Of a stretch of 64,000 nt of DNA, positions 1-9,883 are shown piece by piece. Origin of the DNA: Cryptomeria japonica (lineage: Eukaryota > Streptophyta > Pinopsida > Cupressales > Cupressaceae). Numbering within the stretch: position 1 is the stretch's first letter; every line of letters starts with the position of its first letter. Position numbers and translations under genes: made by a program. The stretch spans positions 1-64,000 of the forward strand of contig NW_026729164.1 of the NCBI RefSeq assembly GCF_030272615.1. Direction: 5' to 3'. Under the pieces are notes generated by a model. The model was not told the DNA's origin. It searched no databases and saw nothing but the letters and a program-made list of their open reading frames with translations.

Positions 1-125
1 TAGAGTTTGATGAAGAAAATTTGCAAGGACATTCTTTTCAACAAAGAGATGCTTTATCACAACGAACAAACAATAGTGGTAAAATCAACAAAGCATATCT
101 TCCTAAACCAATAATCACCTATTGA
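1..125 (+). pseudogene. E1 pre-gag ORF, C-terminal part (degraded)
   Basis: Reading from base 3, the frame gives a segment beginning EFDEENLQGHSF and passing through SGKINKAYLP and ITY to a TGA at 123-125. It aligns with the C-terminal half of the short ORF found upstream of gag in E2 (16062-16448) and E3 (29498-29881), which have EFD, GGKINP and YNT at the matching places. The stop falls about 25 codons before the end seen in the other two, so this copy is shortened. The 5' part is outside the window. No function is known to me. Gag follows at 166, 40 bases downstream. Confidence 0.65.
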
Positions 126-165
126 CTTGTCCTTTGGAAATTTAAAAAAAAATTAAAACAATCAC

Positions 166-1623
166 ATGCCAGTTTGGACTAGAGCTCAATACGAACAACT
201 TAGAAAACAACAAAAACAAATCAAGGAAGAAGATAATCCGATATTCCAAACTTTTGGGTATATCGTTGTTGATGAAGAAGCCGTCAATAACACCATCAGA
301 GACCTTGAGAAAGATTTCAAATTTGATAGACTAATGGAAAAATTATTGGCAAAACAAAAAGAGAAATATCTTTTGATGTTGGCAAAATCAAGAGCTAAAT
401 TGCCACAAGACTTTAACATAGAAAGCTTGAAACAAGATGCAGAGGCAAGTAACACCCAAAACATAGATGATCCAAACAATGAAGATGTAAAAAAAGAAAG
501 TCATGAAGAGACAAGAAAAGAACGTGATGACACAAGAAAAGAGCGTAGTGATCAAAGAACTTATGAAGAAATAAGGAGAAACTATATGGATAATCCATTT
601 TTAAACCTTACTCAACAAATGCAAACTCTACAACAACAGATACAAGATATGCAAAATAGAACAAGCTCCAAGAAGTATTCATTTGAATATATCTGCCCAT
701 ATCCTTTCGATAAAAATTTGAATATGGTACCATTTCCACAACATTGCGAGATCCCTAAATATGACAAATACGATGGAAAATTTGATCCTCAAGATCACAT
801 TAGGGAGTTTTGTACTATGAGTATGGAATTTGAGCACGACGAAGCTTACCTAATGCATATTTTCCCTAGGAGTTTAAATGGACAATTAATGGAATGGTTT
901 TTAAGATTACCATCTGGAATCAAATCTTTTGAAGAACTCGTGAATAGATTTATTTCACAATACTCCTACAATGTAAGGATTGAGATAACAATGCTGGATT
1001 TATGCAATGTTAAACAAAAGAATGGTGAATCTTTTATGATCTTCTTGCAACGATGGAAACAGATGTTTAATAAGTATCCAAGAGATGTACCTGATCAAGA
1101 AAAGATGTGTATATTCATTGATAATCTTATCAGTGAAATGAGTTATCGACTAAAAATGAAATGTCATCCCTCCTTCGCCAAGATGATTGAGAATGGTCTG
1201 AAAATAGAAGATGTGATGATAAAGAAAAGAGAGCTAAAACTTTACAATAATTCTTATAACAACAACAACAACAATAACAATGACAAACCCAAGTTCTGGT
1301 CAAAGAATAGGAATGTCATCAATGGAGGAAATGACGACAATAGTGCTACAAAACAGCAACCAATTTTTAATCTATCAAGTCAAATCCCAAACAATAACAA
1401 TCAAGAAAACAATAAAACCAAGTCTTTCTTCTCCAATCCTCACAGGAAATTCACAAACATTGGAGAACCATTGGAATCAACTTTAAAAACTCTTCTTGCA
1501 AACAAACTGATTGTTTTACCAGAAGCAAGAAATTATGAACCACAAGTCAAGCCTAATTGGTGGAATGAAAATTATTTTTGTAATTACCATCGGAATAAAG
1601 GACACCAAACAAATGATTATTAG
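166..1623 (+). pseudogene. gag: E1 Gag (Tat/Ogre-type capsid/nucleocapsid)
   Basis: This is the structural protein that would form the retrotransposon particle. The frame opens with ATG at 166 and holds the plant retrotransposon Gag core (about residues 175-370; motifs ICPYPFDKNLN, KYDGKFDP, DHIREFC). An Asn-rich low-complexity stretch follows, then a knuckle-like motif with C, H and H (CNYH...GH) near the end, where the last Cys has become Tyr. The TAG at 1621 lies inside the homologous frame, because E2 and E3 read on through MRLKH-like residues into protease. It is therefore a nonsense mutation, not a natural terminus. A degraded pre-gag ORF lies just upstream. Confidence 0.88.
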
Positions 1624-2538
1624 AGATTGAAACACCTTATCCAAGATCTAATTGATAATGGAACTATCACAGTGGATAGCCATAAGACAAACAAATCACA
1701 CCTAGTTTTCAAAAATCCACTTTTGAATTATGACAAAGGTAAACCATCCAAATAAAAATATGACAAAGGAAAAGCCAGAGTGAACTACACTTATACATAT
1801 GATGATGTGGTAAATGTCATCATTGTTAAAGATAATCCACCTTTAGAGCCAATCAATGTCATTACCAGAAGCAAAGCAAAGGTCACCTTTCCGGGTATAA
1901 CAAAAGACTCAACATCCACTTCACAACAATACAATTTAGTAGAGAAATTACAAAGAATACCCGCTCAAATATCAATTTTGGAACTTCTCAAAGTTTCACC
2001 TATGCATAAGGAAATTTTGGAAAAAGCTTTAGTGGAAACAACAATTCCAAAATACTTGGATGTAGACCAGTTCCAAAACATGGTGGGACACCTTATAGCC
2101 CCTCATTGCTTATCATATTTTGAAAATGATGATGTGTCCTTGCAACATCCTTACAATGCTCCTTTACATGTTGAAGTCACCGTTAATAAAACTCATGTCA
2201 AACGCGTACTCATAGATTATGGAGCGGGCTTAAAAATTTGTGCATTAAGTTTGATAAAAGCTTTGGGATATTCAGAAAATGCAGTAGATCCAAAGAAGAA
2301 AATAACTATTAAGGCTTATGATGAAGTAGAGCGTTCTTCTAAAGAAACTGTGGTGTTGCCGATCAAAATAGGACCTGTGGAAAAGAATACATTATGTCAG
2401 GTTTTAGATTTGAATCTCTCTTACAACATTCTTCTAGTAAGGCCGTGGATTCACACCATGCAAGTAGTTCCTTCTACATATCATCAATGTGTAAAATTTC
2501 CTCATGAAGAACAAGAAGTCACTATAATTGCATTCTAG
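1624..2538 (+). pseudogene. pol: E1 aspartic protease region
   Basis: This continues the gag frame after the TAG, with a second in-frame TAA near 1753. It includes the retropepsin-like domain: the active-site stretch RVLIDYGAGLKIC has D-Y-G where E3 has D-N-G and E2 has D-G-G. The downstream hallmark NILLVRPWIHTMQ matches the LLGRPWIH motif of this lineage. The family cleaves Gag-Pol, but the Tyr in the active-site triad and the stops argue that this copy is inactive. The frame is lost around 2530, where a small deletion shifts reading to the frame used at 2528-2732. Confidence 0.82.
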
Positions 2539-2732
2539 CAAATATTGCAATAATCTAAAGCCAACACAAGATACAAGAGTTCCTTATAACAGAGAATCAG
2601 TATATCCTACCAAAGAAATTCAAGAAAAGTTATGGGAAACCTTTGAGAAAAATCTCAAATTGAATGATGAAGGAATGGGAAAATATTCTTTGCATAGTTT
2701 TCCACTTTCACCTAAGTTATATGGAAAGCCTA
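2528..2732 (+). pseudogene. pol: E1 pol spacer fragment before the E2 insertion
   Basis: This short frame-shifted continuation of the E1 polyprotein contains VPYNRES and GKYSLHSFPLSPKLYGKP. It aligns with the post-protease spacer of E3 (VPNNREA, GEYNLSQLF, SPRTHGKP). It ends at the junction with E2. The last 98 bases are repeated on the far side of E2 at 21862-21959, where the frame carries on. Confidence 0.75.
2635..2732 (+). repeat. 98-bp target duplication, left copy
   Basis: Bases 2635-2732 (starting GGAAACCTTTGAG and ending GGAAAGCCTA) recur at 21862-21959 with one mismatch (catagtttt against cataatttt). The copies flank E2 directly. LTR retrotransposons normally make a 4-6 bp duplication, so this is exceptionally long. 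Confidence 0.93.
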
Positions 2733-3769
2733 TATGAAATGAAAGCTTGAATAAATTTGAGCATAAGTGTGATGCTACAAATTTGAAGGATGATTATTGA
2801 AAATGGAGGAGTGAGAGCTCTATTTATAGCAAGAATAGGGCAATGGATGGTCAAGATTGAATGGTTTAATCAAGGGTTGAGTTTGAAAGTTGGGGATCCA
2901 TGTACACAATTTGCACCAATGAAATGATGACAAGTCTCATCATAGGGTTGGGTTGAAAGAAGGGGTTGGAGACATTGAATGCCTGAGAAGACCTCATGGT
3001 TATCTAGAGGCTAAGGGTCAAGTCTAAGTTAGGATTACCCACTGGATTAGGAGTTAATCCAAGGATAAACCTTTGTGCAAATGATTAAGAGATAATCATG
3101 GTCAAAGCATTAAAGGCCTGATGAGACCCTTGGGTTGGGTAGAGGTTGAGTCAAAACAAATGTTTTAACCATGTAGGAGGGTTTGGGTTAACCATTAATG
3201 GTTATTGGAGACTTTGTGGATTAAGTGGTTGAAGGTTGGAAGCTTTCAAAGGTTATCAAAGACTTTGAGACATTTAGTGGTTGAAGGTTGAAAGTCTTTA
3301 ATGGTTATCAAAGACTTTGAGGCTTTGAGAAGTGACTTCCCTTTGCTTAGGGATGTGACAAAGTTTAGAGGAGGGGTTAGGTTAATTAGAAGCAATTAGA
3401 AGATTCTAGAAGGGATTAGAAAGGGGTTTGGGATTTTGCAATTGGATGGGGGGATAATAGGATTTAATTGATTTAAATGATTTAATTCAATTTGGTTGCA
3501 ATTTGGAGAAATTAAATAAATTAGATTTATTTAATTTTAGGATAACTATTTAATTAAATTTGAATTTAATTAAAAGTGGATAGGGGGAATTTAATTGAAT
3601 AAAATGATTTATTCATTAAATGGGTATAGTGAATTTTATTTAAATAAATTGAGTAATTTACTTAATAAAATAGAAGAATGTGGATAGTTTAATTAAATTG
3701 GATTTAATCAAATAGGAAAATGAACATAAAATATTCATTTAGGAATATGGTCATTTTTATATGTCTACA
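2733..3769 (-). repeat. E2 3' LTR (truncated in U5)
   Basis: This is a direct repeat of 20828-21861. On the minus strand it starts TGTAGACATATAAAAATG right after the polypurine tract. A TATA-like box lies at 2828-2821. It stops at 2733-2735, where it abuts E1 sequence through a shared TATA. The matching stretch in the 5' LTR (ending TTTCATTTCATATA) continues without a break, and E3's LTR has a similar TTTCATTTCATATTTG well inside its U5. The outer end therefore appears to be missing about 130-230 bp. Confidence 0.85.
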
Positions 3770-3784
3770 TTTTTCCCCTCTTTG
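3770..3784 (-). other. E2 polypurine tract
   Basis: On the minus strand the sequence AAAGAGGGGAAAAA lies immediately before the TGTAGAC of the 3' LTR. This is the expected plus-strand priming site. E3 has the same arrangement (AAAGAGGGGCAAA then TGTAGTC at 39987), which fixes the orientation of both elements. Confidence 0.9.
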
Positions 3785-3943
3785 AAGTGACGTGTGTGCA
3801 CATGTTATTTCAAAGAAAATGATGCTTTATCATGATTTATGATCAAATGCGATTTTTGTGTCGCTCTTGTGATTTGTAAGTCGTGCCCCAGATTTGATTT
3901 GATGTGTGATGCCCCAGATTCAATATTTGATGATGATGCCCCC

Positions 3944-4056
3944 TCGGGAGATGAATCAATATTTTGGTTGAAAATTTTTGATTTATTTTGAGGAGTTGCG
4001 TATGATGTGTATGATTTCGTGCATGTATAATATGTGTAAATTGATTCATCTCCCGA
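3944..4056. repeat. 17-bp perfect inverted repeat upstream of the antisense gene
   Basis: TCGGGAGATGAATCAAT at 3944-3960 is matched by its exact reverse complement at 4040-4056, with 79 bases between. It lies about 80 bases upstream of the TATA box at 4138 and about 160 bases inside E2 from the polypurine tract. It could form a cruciform, a hairpin in either transcript, or a pair of protein sites. The half nearest the LTR (cccctcgggag) is shared with E3 (39877-39887 area); the other half is not seen there. Confidence 0.85.
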
Positions 4057-4137
4057 TAAGTTACAAATGTTTTGGTATAGGGGAGACCGCGACCATATTA
4101 CAGGTCCATTAGGCTAACCCTAATTTCATTTTCCTCC

Positions 4138-4145
4138 TATAAAAG
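4138..4145 (+). promoter_or_regulatory. TATA box of antisense PMD gene in E2
   Basis: TATAAAAG is followed 74 bases later by the ATG at 4219 that opens the predicted first exon. A short GCTAACCCTAA (telobox-like) sits just upstream at about 4113. The box is in internal E2 sequence, outside the LTR, and points opposite to gag-pol. Confidence 0.6.
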
Positions 4146-4380
4146 AGGAAAAAAGCTTAAATTAGGTTCATTTGTGCTTTGTTGACTTTGGAGAAAGAGA
4201 ATTTGCTTTGGAGAGAAAATGCCTATTCCATATCACAGACACCGTTTCAAGTGCGTTCGGAGGTATCGGAGACCTGTAGCGCGTGGACCACCAGTAAGTC
4301 AATGTTTTTGACCCTTTTTTGATTTTTTATTTTGTCGTTTTTAGTCAGTTTTTGAATTTCAAAGTTCGGGTTTAACGTTC

Positions 4381-4845
4381 TAGCGCGTCTAGGGTCTAGA
4401 GTAGCACATACAAAGTGTGAAGTAGCGCATTGAGTTCAAATTTAGGGGTCGCGTCCGAAAAAGATAGGCTAGCGCATAAAATTATTAGGTTAGCGTGTGC
4501 ATGTAGAATAGCGCATGGAAAGTGTCAGGTAGCGCGTCCAGTCAGCAGGTTAGCGCCTAGGGGTGACCTAGTGCATAGGGGTCATAGCGGTTTGCATAGG
4601 TAAAGCGATTTAGCGCATGGGACTAACCTAGCATATAGGGCCAAACGGGTAGCACCTAGGAGATGTATATTAGCACGTTGGCAGAGTCTAGCGCATGGGG
4701 TGGGTTAGGTGGCGCATGGGGAGAAAATATTAGCGCGTAGAGTTAGTATAGCGCATAGGATAGACAGATTAGTGTGTAGGAAAAATAGCCTAGTGCGTGG
4801 GGGTTTTTTTAGCGCATTGAGCATTTGTTTTAGCACATCCGAAAA
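4381..4845 (+). repeat. TAGCGC-type interspersed array in the PMD intron
   Basis: Eleven exact TAGCGC hexamers, usually TAGCGCAT or TAGCGCGT, occur in about 465 bases. At least ten one-change variants (TAGCACAT, TAGTGCAT, TAGCGTGT, GGCGCATG) lie between them, giving a unit roughly every 20-25 bases. The intervening sequence is not obviously repeated. The same word on the transcribed strand recurs in the E2 leader and in the region 5' of the E1 PMD gene. Confidence 0.88.
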
Positions 4846-5036
4846 TTTTTTGGAAGATGGGCCGATTTGAAAATTTGCTTTGTTTGCCTATCATGATGTG
4901 ATGGATTTATCCAATATGAGTGTTGGTATAACTTGTTTTGATTTGCGTGTTTTTAAGTTATGTATAGATACCAATGTGTTGTATTGATCAGAATATGATT
5001 TATTTGCGTGTTCTATTTCAAGTTCAATGTGTGTGA

Positions 5037-5172
5037 AGCCTGAGTTGTGTTACAAGCCGATATGGGTTGGAAACTTGAGTTGTTTTACAAGCTGATATGG
5101 GTGGGAAACTTGAGTTGTTTTACAAGTTTTGATATGGTTTTGGAGAACTTGAGTTGTTTTACAAGTTGATAT
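5037..5172 (+). repeat. Tandem repeat, about 40-bp unit, 4 copies
   Basis: Four adjoining units of the form cTTGAGTTGTTTTACAAG followed by TTGATATGG and a short GGTGGGAA stretch, lying between the TAGCGC array and the intron acceptor. Units differ by a few bases, and the third has a small length change. Confidence 0.8.
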
Positions 5173-7137
5173 GAAATGATAGGATTTTGAACTTTGATGT
5201 AGATGAGCAAATTGTTTCATGTTGTTGATAGAAGTTTGATTTTGATAGCTTTGTTTTGATGTGGAAACTGATATTGGATTTGTTTTGCTTGTTGACAGGA
5301 GCGATTGGGTGTGGTACAGTCACGGGAGAGATTTCCTAGACCGTGGATATTGATACCACGGTTGTCACAGGATGATTTGGACATTATTGAGAGATGTGGT
5401 TTGACGTCTCTCCTGGATATGCCTCGGTTCACTGTGAACCGGGGGCTGTTGACAGCTTTGGCAGAGAGGTGGCATAGTGACACCAACACCTTCCATTTTG
5501 CCACTGGAGAGATGACAGTCACACCTGAGGACTGTTACCGGATCCTACGCATCCCTGTGGTAGGTGCACTACTACCTTACGAGCAGTCAGAGGAGGGTGG
5601 CATAGAGGCGCTGTGCCAAATTTTCCAAGATGAAGTCTGCGGCTACGAGATTCCATGGCAGGAGTTTCTAGATTTGGATTATGCACCGCTGCCATCTGTA
5701 CTGGCAAGATTCATTGGGGGATTCCTTTGTCCTGATCGCAGGTCAAAGGGATTCTCGATGGGATGGGGACTGGTTTTGGAGGAGATGGTTACTCAGGGCA
5801 AGAGGTTTGCATGGGGGTCAGCGATGCTGGCTCATTTATACAGGAGTCTGCATGAAGTAGTATACCTCAGTTACGGTAGCTTGTCAGCTGGCGTGACATT
5901 ATTACAGGTATGGTGCTGGGAGCACATTCCAGTAGCGAGGCCACTGGCAGACAGGGACAGGCCCGCAGGTGCAGCATATGCCTATGGATACAGAGGTCTA
6001 GTTGTCCAGCATAAGCTGGGCAAACTAGAGCATTGGAGGAGGGTTTTTGATGACATAGATACGGTCACTTGGCGACCGTACATAGGATGTGAGGTGTGGG
6101 CTGAGGATGGGCTGGAGATGCCCTTTTTGTTCATGACCAGGTACCTAATTGGGAGGACCCCATTCATGATTGAGTGATTTGTGGTGACCTGAGTTTTGAG
6201 GCAGTTCGGGCGCCAGCAGGGTATTCTGTAGGGAGCGTGTCTTTATGCACGGCGGCAGCAGGATGTGGCTGATTGGGGGCCGACTATTGATAGTGTCGTG
6301 GTAGTGGAGGAGTTTGTGGGGTTGGCTGGGCAGATCTGGGATTATGCCCTAGAGATTCAGGATGCGGGGATGACAGATGAGTTCACTCGATTGTTTGCTG
6401 CGCGGGCAGTGGCCAGGATATCCGATCCGGAGGAGATGAGGCTAGCATTTGACTCAGATGAGGAGGGAGACGGGGGAGATGATGGACATGATGGGGAGGA
6501 TGAAGGAGGAGGAGGAGTTAGAGGAGCCAGAGGTAGGCGGGGAGGTATAGTGAGGAGAGGAGAGAGAGGTGTGGATCGAGCAGTGCGGCTGGGAAGGATA
6601 GACAGGGGGAGAGGTGGATTGGCTATCGGAGCTGGGGGAGAGGGGAGAGTGGGGGAGGCGCTATCTGTGGTGGGTGGTGAGGAGGAGCTGAGTAGACCAG
6701 CACAAAGGAGGAGGACGGATGTACTCCCACCTCCAGTACCGAGGACAGGTCGAGTGGGAGGGGTTCCTCCAGCATAGGTACCGCTCCAGGTTCGAGTGCC
6801 AAGGCACATGGAGGATGCTCAGATATGGACCTTGCAGATTACTGTGCAGCAGCTGCAGGCACAGATTTTGACCTATCAGCGACAGATTTCTCAGTTGACT
6901 ACTGAGAGAGATACCGAGATAGAGTGGAGGGGGCGAGCGGAGGAGGTGGTGGCGAGTATGCAGAGGGCAGCGGTGGGTGGTCCGATGAGAGATACCCTTA
7001 GAGAGTTGGCGCTGAGAGCCCAGAAGGTAGAATACTATAGGCGGCAGTACCCAGGGACTGACGAGTACAGAGTTTTGCTCAGTCAAGATCTAGCTGATCT
7101 CGAGCCACTGGGTCACGATCTGAGAGCCAAGGTGTGA

Positions 7138-7741
7138 CAGGGCCACCGAGACAGGACCCTCCTGGAGATCCAGGGGTGGGTGCATCTGGAGCGAGACCAT
7201 CTCCGTCAAGGGATAGTCATACTTGAGAGACATGGTCTCTGTTGTATTTTTTAGCATTTGTTATTCTTTGTACTGGACACAATGTTTGGACACTTTTTGT
7301 AGATTTTGATCATTTTGAGATATATATATATATATATATATATACAAAACACCATTTTTGATCATGTAATGTGTTGATATGGATGCATTTATTTTATGTG
7401 AGGATGTAATGCGTAAATATATGATGTAATGTATGATGCAGGATGAATGCTATTTATATGCTGTGAGATGTATCTTGAAAATGAGATGTATGTTTTAATA
7501 TGCTACAAAATGTAAAATGATATGTAAATGATGTTAAAATGATATGCAATGATGTTTAAATGATATGTGAACATGCTTAAATGATATGTGACTACTGGTA
7601 AAATGATATGCAACTAATTGTTTTTGGAGCATCCCTCATTCTGTATTTGCCATCCGATGGAACCATATGTTTGCTTTCGTTGTAGATATCATCATTGAGC
7701 ATTGATTTTTTTAGGATATGTTGAAAATTTATACAAGCATA
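7138..7741 (+). other. E2 3' region: no gene; (TA)n and AAATGATATG repeats
   Basis: No coding signal here. There is a (TA)n microsatellite at about 7319-7345, then several degenerate copies of AAATGATATG(C/T)(A/G)A between 7490 and 7620, and at 7627-7650 the stretch GAGCATCCCTCATTCT followed by TTTGCCATCC. A near copy of that stretch lies on the opposite strand in the E2 5' leader (about 20588-20622). The PMD transcript would end in this area. Confidence 0.6.
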
Positions 7742-7841
7742 ATGGTATAATTGAACCATAATGACCTGAGAAAAATTTACATGATTTTTGATTTTGCAAG
7801 ATAGCACAAGCATCAAGTTATAATTGAACCAGGACGACTTG
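7742..7841 (-). ncRNA. Conserved tandem hairpin module, E2 copy
   Basis: In the element sense two adjoining units each contain TGGTTCAATTATA within a stem: CAAGT...ACTTG (7841-7814) and ATGGT...ACCAT (7759-7742). The surrounding text (AATAC..CTCA, ATGCTTGT, AAAATC..CATGTAA, GGTCAT, AGCTCAATG-like) matches modules in E3 (38803-38898) and E1 (50487-50583), where the paired arms differ in sequence. A conserved RNA structure is inferred, function unknown. Confidence 0.5.
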
Positions 7842-8471
7842 AGTGCGTATTGCGTAAATAGACAAGATTAAATCATTTGTATGTGTGAAGTGGAATCAGG
7901 CCTTCAGTTATATTTGTTGTATCACGTCTCGAGGCAAGGATTCATACAATACAAGTGATCGCCTCCCAAACAAAAGACTAAGAAAATATTGGAAGTTCCC
8001 CATGATCTCTAGCTTTGAAGTATTTTATGGGATATAGGAGAAGATTCCAATAATTAAAAAGTTCAAAATGCAAAATAGTCAAGACTTTTATGCGATAATG
8101 CAACATTTAGTACTTCAGAAAATCATCCATCCTTGATATTTTTGTGAATTGTTTTTGTTTAGTTTTGGCGATGAAGTGTAGTTTGGTTGCTGGATGTCAT
8201 GCTTCTGAGTTTTGCAATAGTTGGAATGTCTTGAATGTTTGCAAGTTTTAATGCCCCTAGCTGAATGTGCCTTGTGATATGATCATGTACAGTGATTTCC
8301 AAGCCATGGTGGAATGTGGTAAGAGGATATATATATATATATGGATAACCCAGGATAGTGACTATACTAAGTATGTACTGAATGGATATACGCTAAGTGT
8401 CGGGCGATGGCCGATAGTGTTTTGATGGATAAAATGGAAATAGCTAGAGGAGCCATTTTTTTACAAGAGCG
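7842..8471. other. E2 3' region: no gene
   Basis: AT-rich non-coding sequence between the hairpin module and the pol end. On the minus strand, GGAGGCGATCACTTGTATTG near 7954-7975 resembles the GGAGGACGATCCAAGTCATG block of E3 (38737-38757). A short (TA)n run lies at 8328-8342. Nothing else recognised. Confidence 0.5.
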
Positions 8472-8498
8472 CCTGTTTACCAGGTTTTCACCATTTGT
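8472..8498 (-). ncRNA. Conserved post-pol hairpin, E2 copy
   Basis: In the element sense: ATGGTGAAAACCTGGTAAAC then AGGCGC. The stem CCTG/CAGG closes a GTAAA loop (8484-8472). The same motif is in E3 (37764-37800) and E1 (49670-49700) at similar distances after the pol stop. A T-rich run at 8514-8582 separates it from pol. Confidence 0.6.
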
Positions 8499-8605
8499 TT
8501 TTATTGTACTTTGTTTTGTTTTTTTTTTTGTTTTTTTTTTTGCTTTTTCAGGATTTTTTTTTATTTTTTTATTTTTTTTTTGGCTTTTCCGTGCATTAGG
8601 CTACT

Positions 8606-9883
8606 TTAAGTATAGTACTTCTTCAGATGAATGTTGTTAGTTGGGTCGTCGAGCACATCTCCTTCAGAATTTGTAAGCTGATAGGCACTTGATCCATAGG
8701 CTGATATGATGACATAGGGACCCAACCAGTTAGGTTCAAATTTTCCTTTCTTTTCTCTATCTTGCTGATTTCTTGGATTTTCTTTGAGGACTAGGTCACC
8801 AACCTTGAAGTTGCGAGGGATGACTTTATGATTGTAGCTCCTGCACATGTGCTGCTGATATGCTTTGAGATGAGTATAAGCATGCTAACGTCTTTCATCT
8901 AATAGTTCAAGTTCTTGCAGTCGGTTAACTCGATACTCTTCATCTGGGATTAAGCCTTTCAAAGAGACTCTGAGAGATGGAATTTCTACCTCCAGGGATA
9001 AAATTGCCTCTGATCCATATACCAATGAGTATGGTGTTGCTCCTGTAGGTGTGCGGATGCTGGTCCTGTATGCCCAAAGTGCTGGATTGAGTTGTACGTG
9101 CCAATCTTTGCCTGCATCATTCACTGTTTTCTTGAGGATTTTCAGTATTGTCTTGTTAGATGCTTCCGCTTGACCATTTCCTTGCGGGTAGTATGGTGTA
9201 GAAAACCTATGTTGTATTTTGAATTTTTTACATAATTCTTGGACATCTTGATTCTTGAAGGGCCGTCCATTATCTGTGATGATTGAACTTGGAATACCAT
9301 ATCTGCAGATCAGATAATTTAGGATAAAAGAGGCAATTTGTTTCTTGGTCACTGTGGTCATGGGAACTGCTTCGATCCATTTGGTAAAGTACTTTGTTGC
9401 TGTTATAATGAACTTGTGTCCATTTGAAGATGAAGGATGAATTTTGCCAACTAGGTCCAGTCCCCACTGACAAAAGGGCCAGGATGTTGTGAATGGCTGC
9501 AGTTCCTGTGCTGGAGCATGTATCAGATTGCCATGGATCTGGCATTTAGGACATTTCTTGGTGAAATGATATGAGTCATTTTCCATTGTAGGCTAGTAGT
9601 ATCCCATCCGTAGAATCTTTTTAGCAAGAGTAGTGCCACTTGAATGTGTGCCACAAATACATTCATGAAGCTCGTGTAAAGCCGAATCGGAATCATTATG
9701 ATCAAGACAATGAAGAAGAGTACCATCTAGACCTTGACGATATAACGTATCGGCGGTAAGGGTGTAACGAGCAGCTTGTTGGATAAAGTTACGTTTTTGG
9801 TTACGGGATTGGTCAATTGGTAAGATATTGTGTTTGAGGTAATCGTATATTGGTCCATATAACGGAGAATCGGAACTAGTCAA
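8606..9883 (-). pseudogene. pol: E2 integrase
   Basis: This is the C-terminal part of the E2 polyprotein. The HHCC zinc-binding segment reads HECICGTHSSG ... CPKCQ. The catalytic core shows WGLDLVGK (first Asp), IITDNG (second Asp) and GNGQAEASNK (Glu). The C-terminal segment has NWLGPYVI and ends HLKKYYT at the TAA by 8606. In-frame stops occur where E3 has Trp in GYYWPSM (near 9590, TGG to TAG) and Gln in DEKRQAAY (near 8886, CAG to TAG). There is no frameshift. Integrase would insert the cDNA; this copy cannot be made in full. Confidence 0.9.

Larger units (their letters stand above)
4294..5298 (+). other. Predicted intron of the E2 PMD gene
   Basis: The donor is CCACCA|GTAAGTCAATG and the acceptor is TTGCTTGTTGACAG|GAGCGA, giving 1005 bases. 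Reading straight through from exon 1 hits TGA within seven codons, whereas splicing joins GGACCACCA to GAGCGATTG in frame with the PMD core. The intron holds the TAGCGC-type array and a 4-unit tandem repeat. The splice sites are read from consensus only. Confidence 0.62.
4219..7137 (+). pseudogene. Antisense plant mobile domain (PMD) protein of E2, two predicted exons
   Basis: The main exon (5299-7137) encodes a plant mobile domain / aminotransferase-like protein: RFPRPWILIPRLS, MPRFTVNRGLLTALAERWH, TFHFATGEMTVTPEDCYRIL, IPVVGALLPYE, VWCWEHI, WRPYIGCE and GRTPFMIE. A Glu/Gly/Arg-rich segment (6440-6650) and a coiled-coil-like C terminus (6800-7130) follow. A short first exon (4219-4293, starting MPIPYHRHRF) joins in frame across a GT..AG intron (4294-5298). 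In-frame stops at 6175, 6190, 6229 and 6775 (the first three look like CGA or CAG turned to TGA or TAG) break it after the PMD core; intact it would be about 637 residues. PMD proteins are known both as host genes and as passengers of mobile elements. A homologue lies antisense in E1 (53395-51440). Confidence 0.82.

Noticed and set aside
2735-3769. E2 LTR read as complete with TG..CA ends
   Set aside because: TG at 2735 looks like an end, but the shared TATA beyond it, the very short R-U5 this would leave and the match to internal U5 of E3 favour truncation.
4381-4845. CRISPR-like or satellite array
   Set aside because: The repeated word is only 6-8 bases, spacing is uneven, units are degenerate and the setting is a plant retrotransposon.
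6357-7086. Minus-strand open frames across the PMD C terminus
   Set aside because: Shadows of the Gly/Arg-rich plus-strand coding; the composition mirrors it.
7319-7345. (TA)n run as a possible element end or regulatory site
   Set aside because: A plain microsatellite; no target duplication or conserved partner.
8407-8640. 77-codon plus-strand ORF, hydrophobic, Phe-rich
   Set aside because: It arises from the T-rich run downstream of pol and overlaps the conserved hairpin and the pol end; no homologue in E1 or E3.
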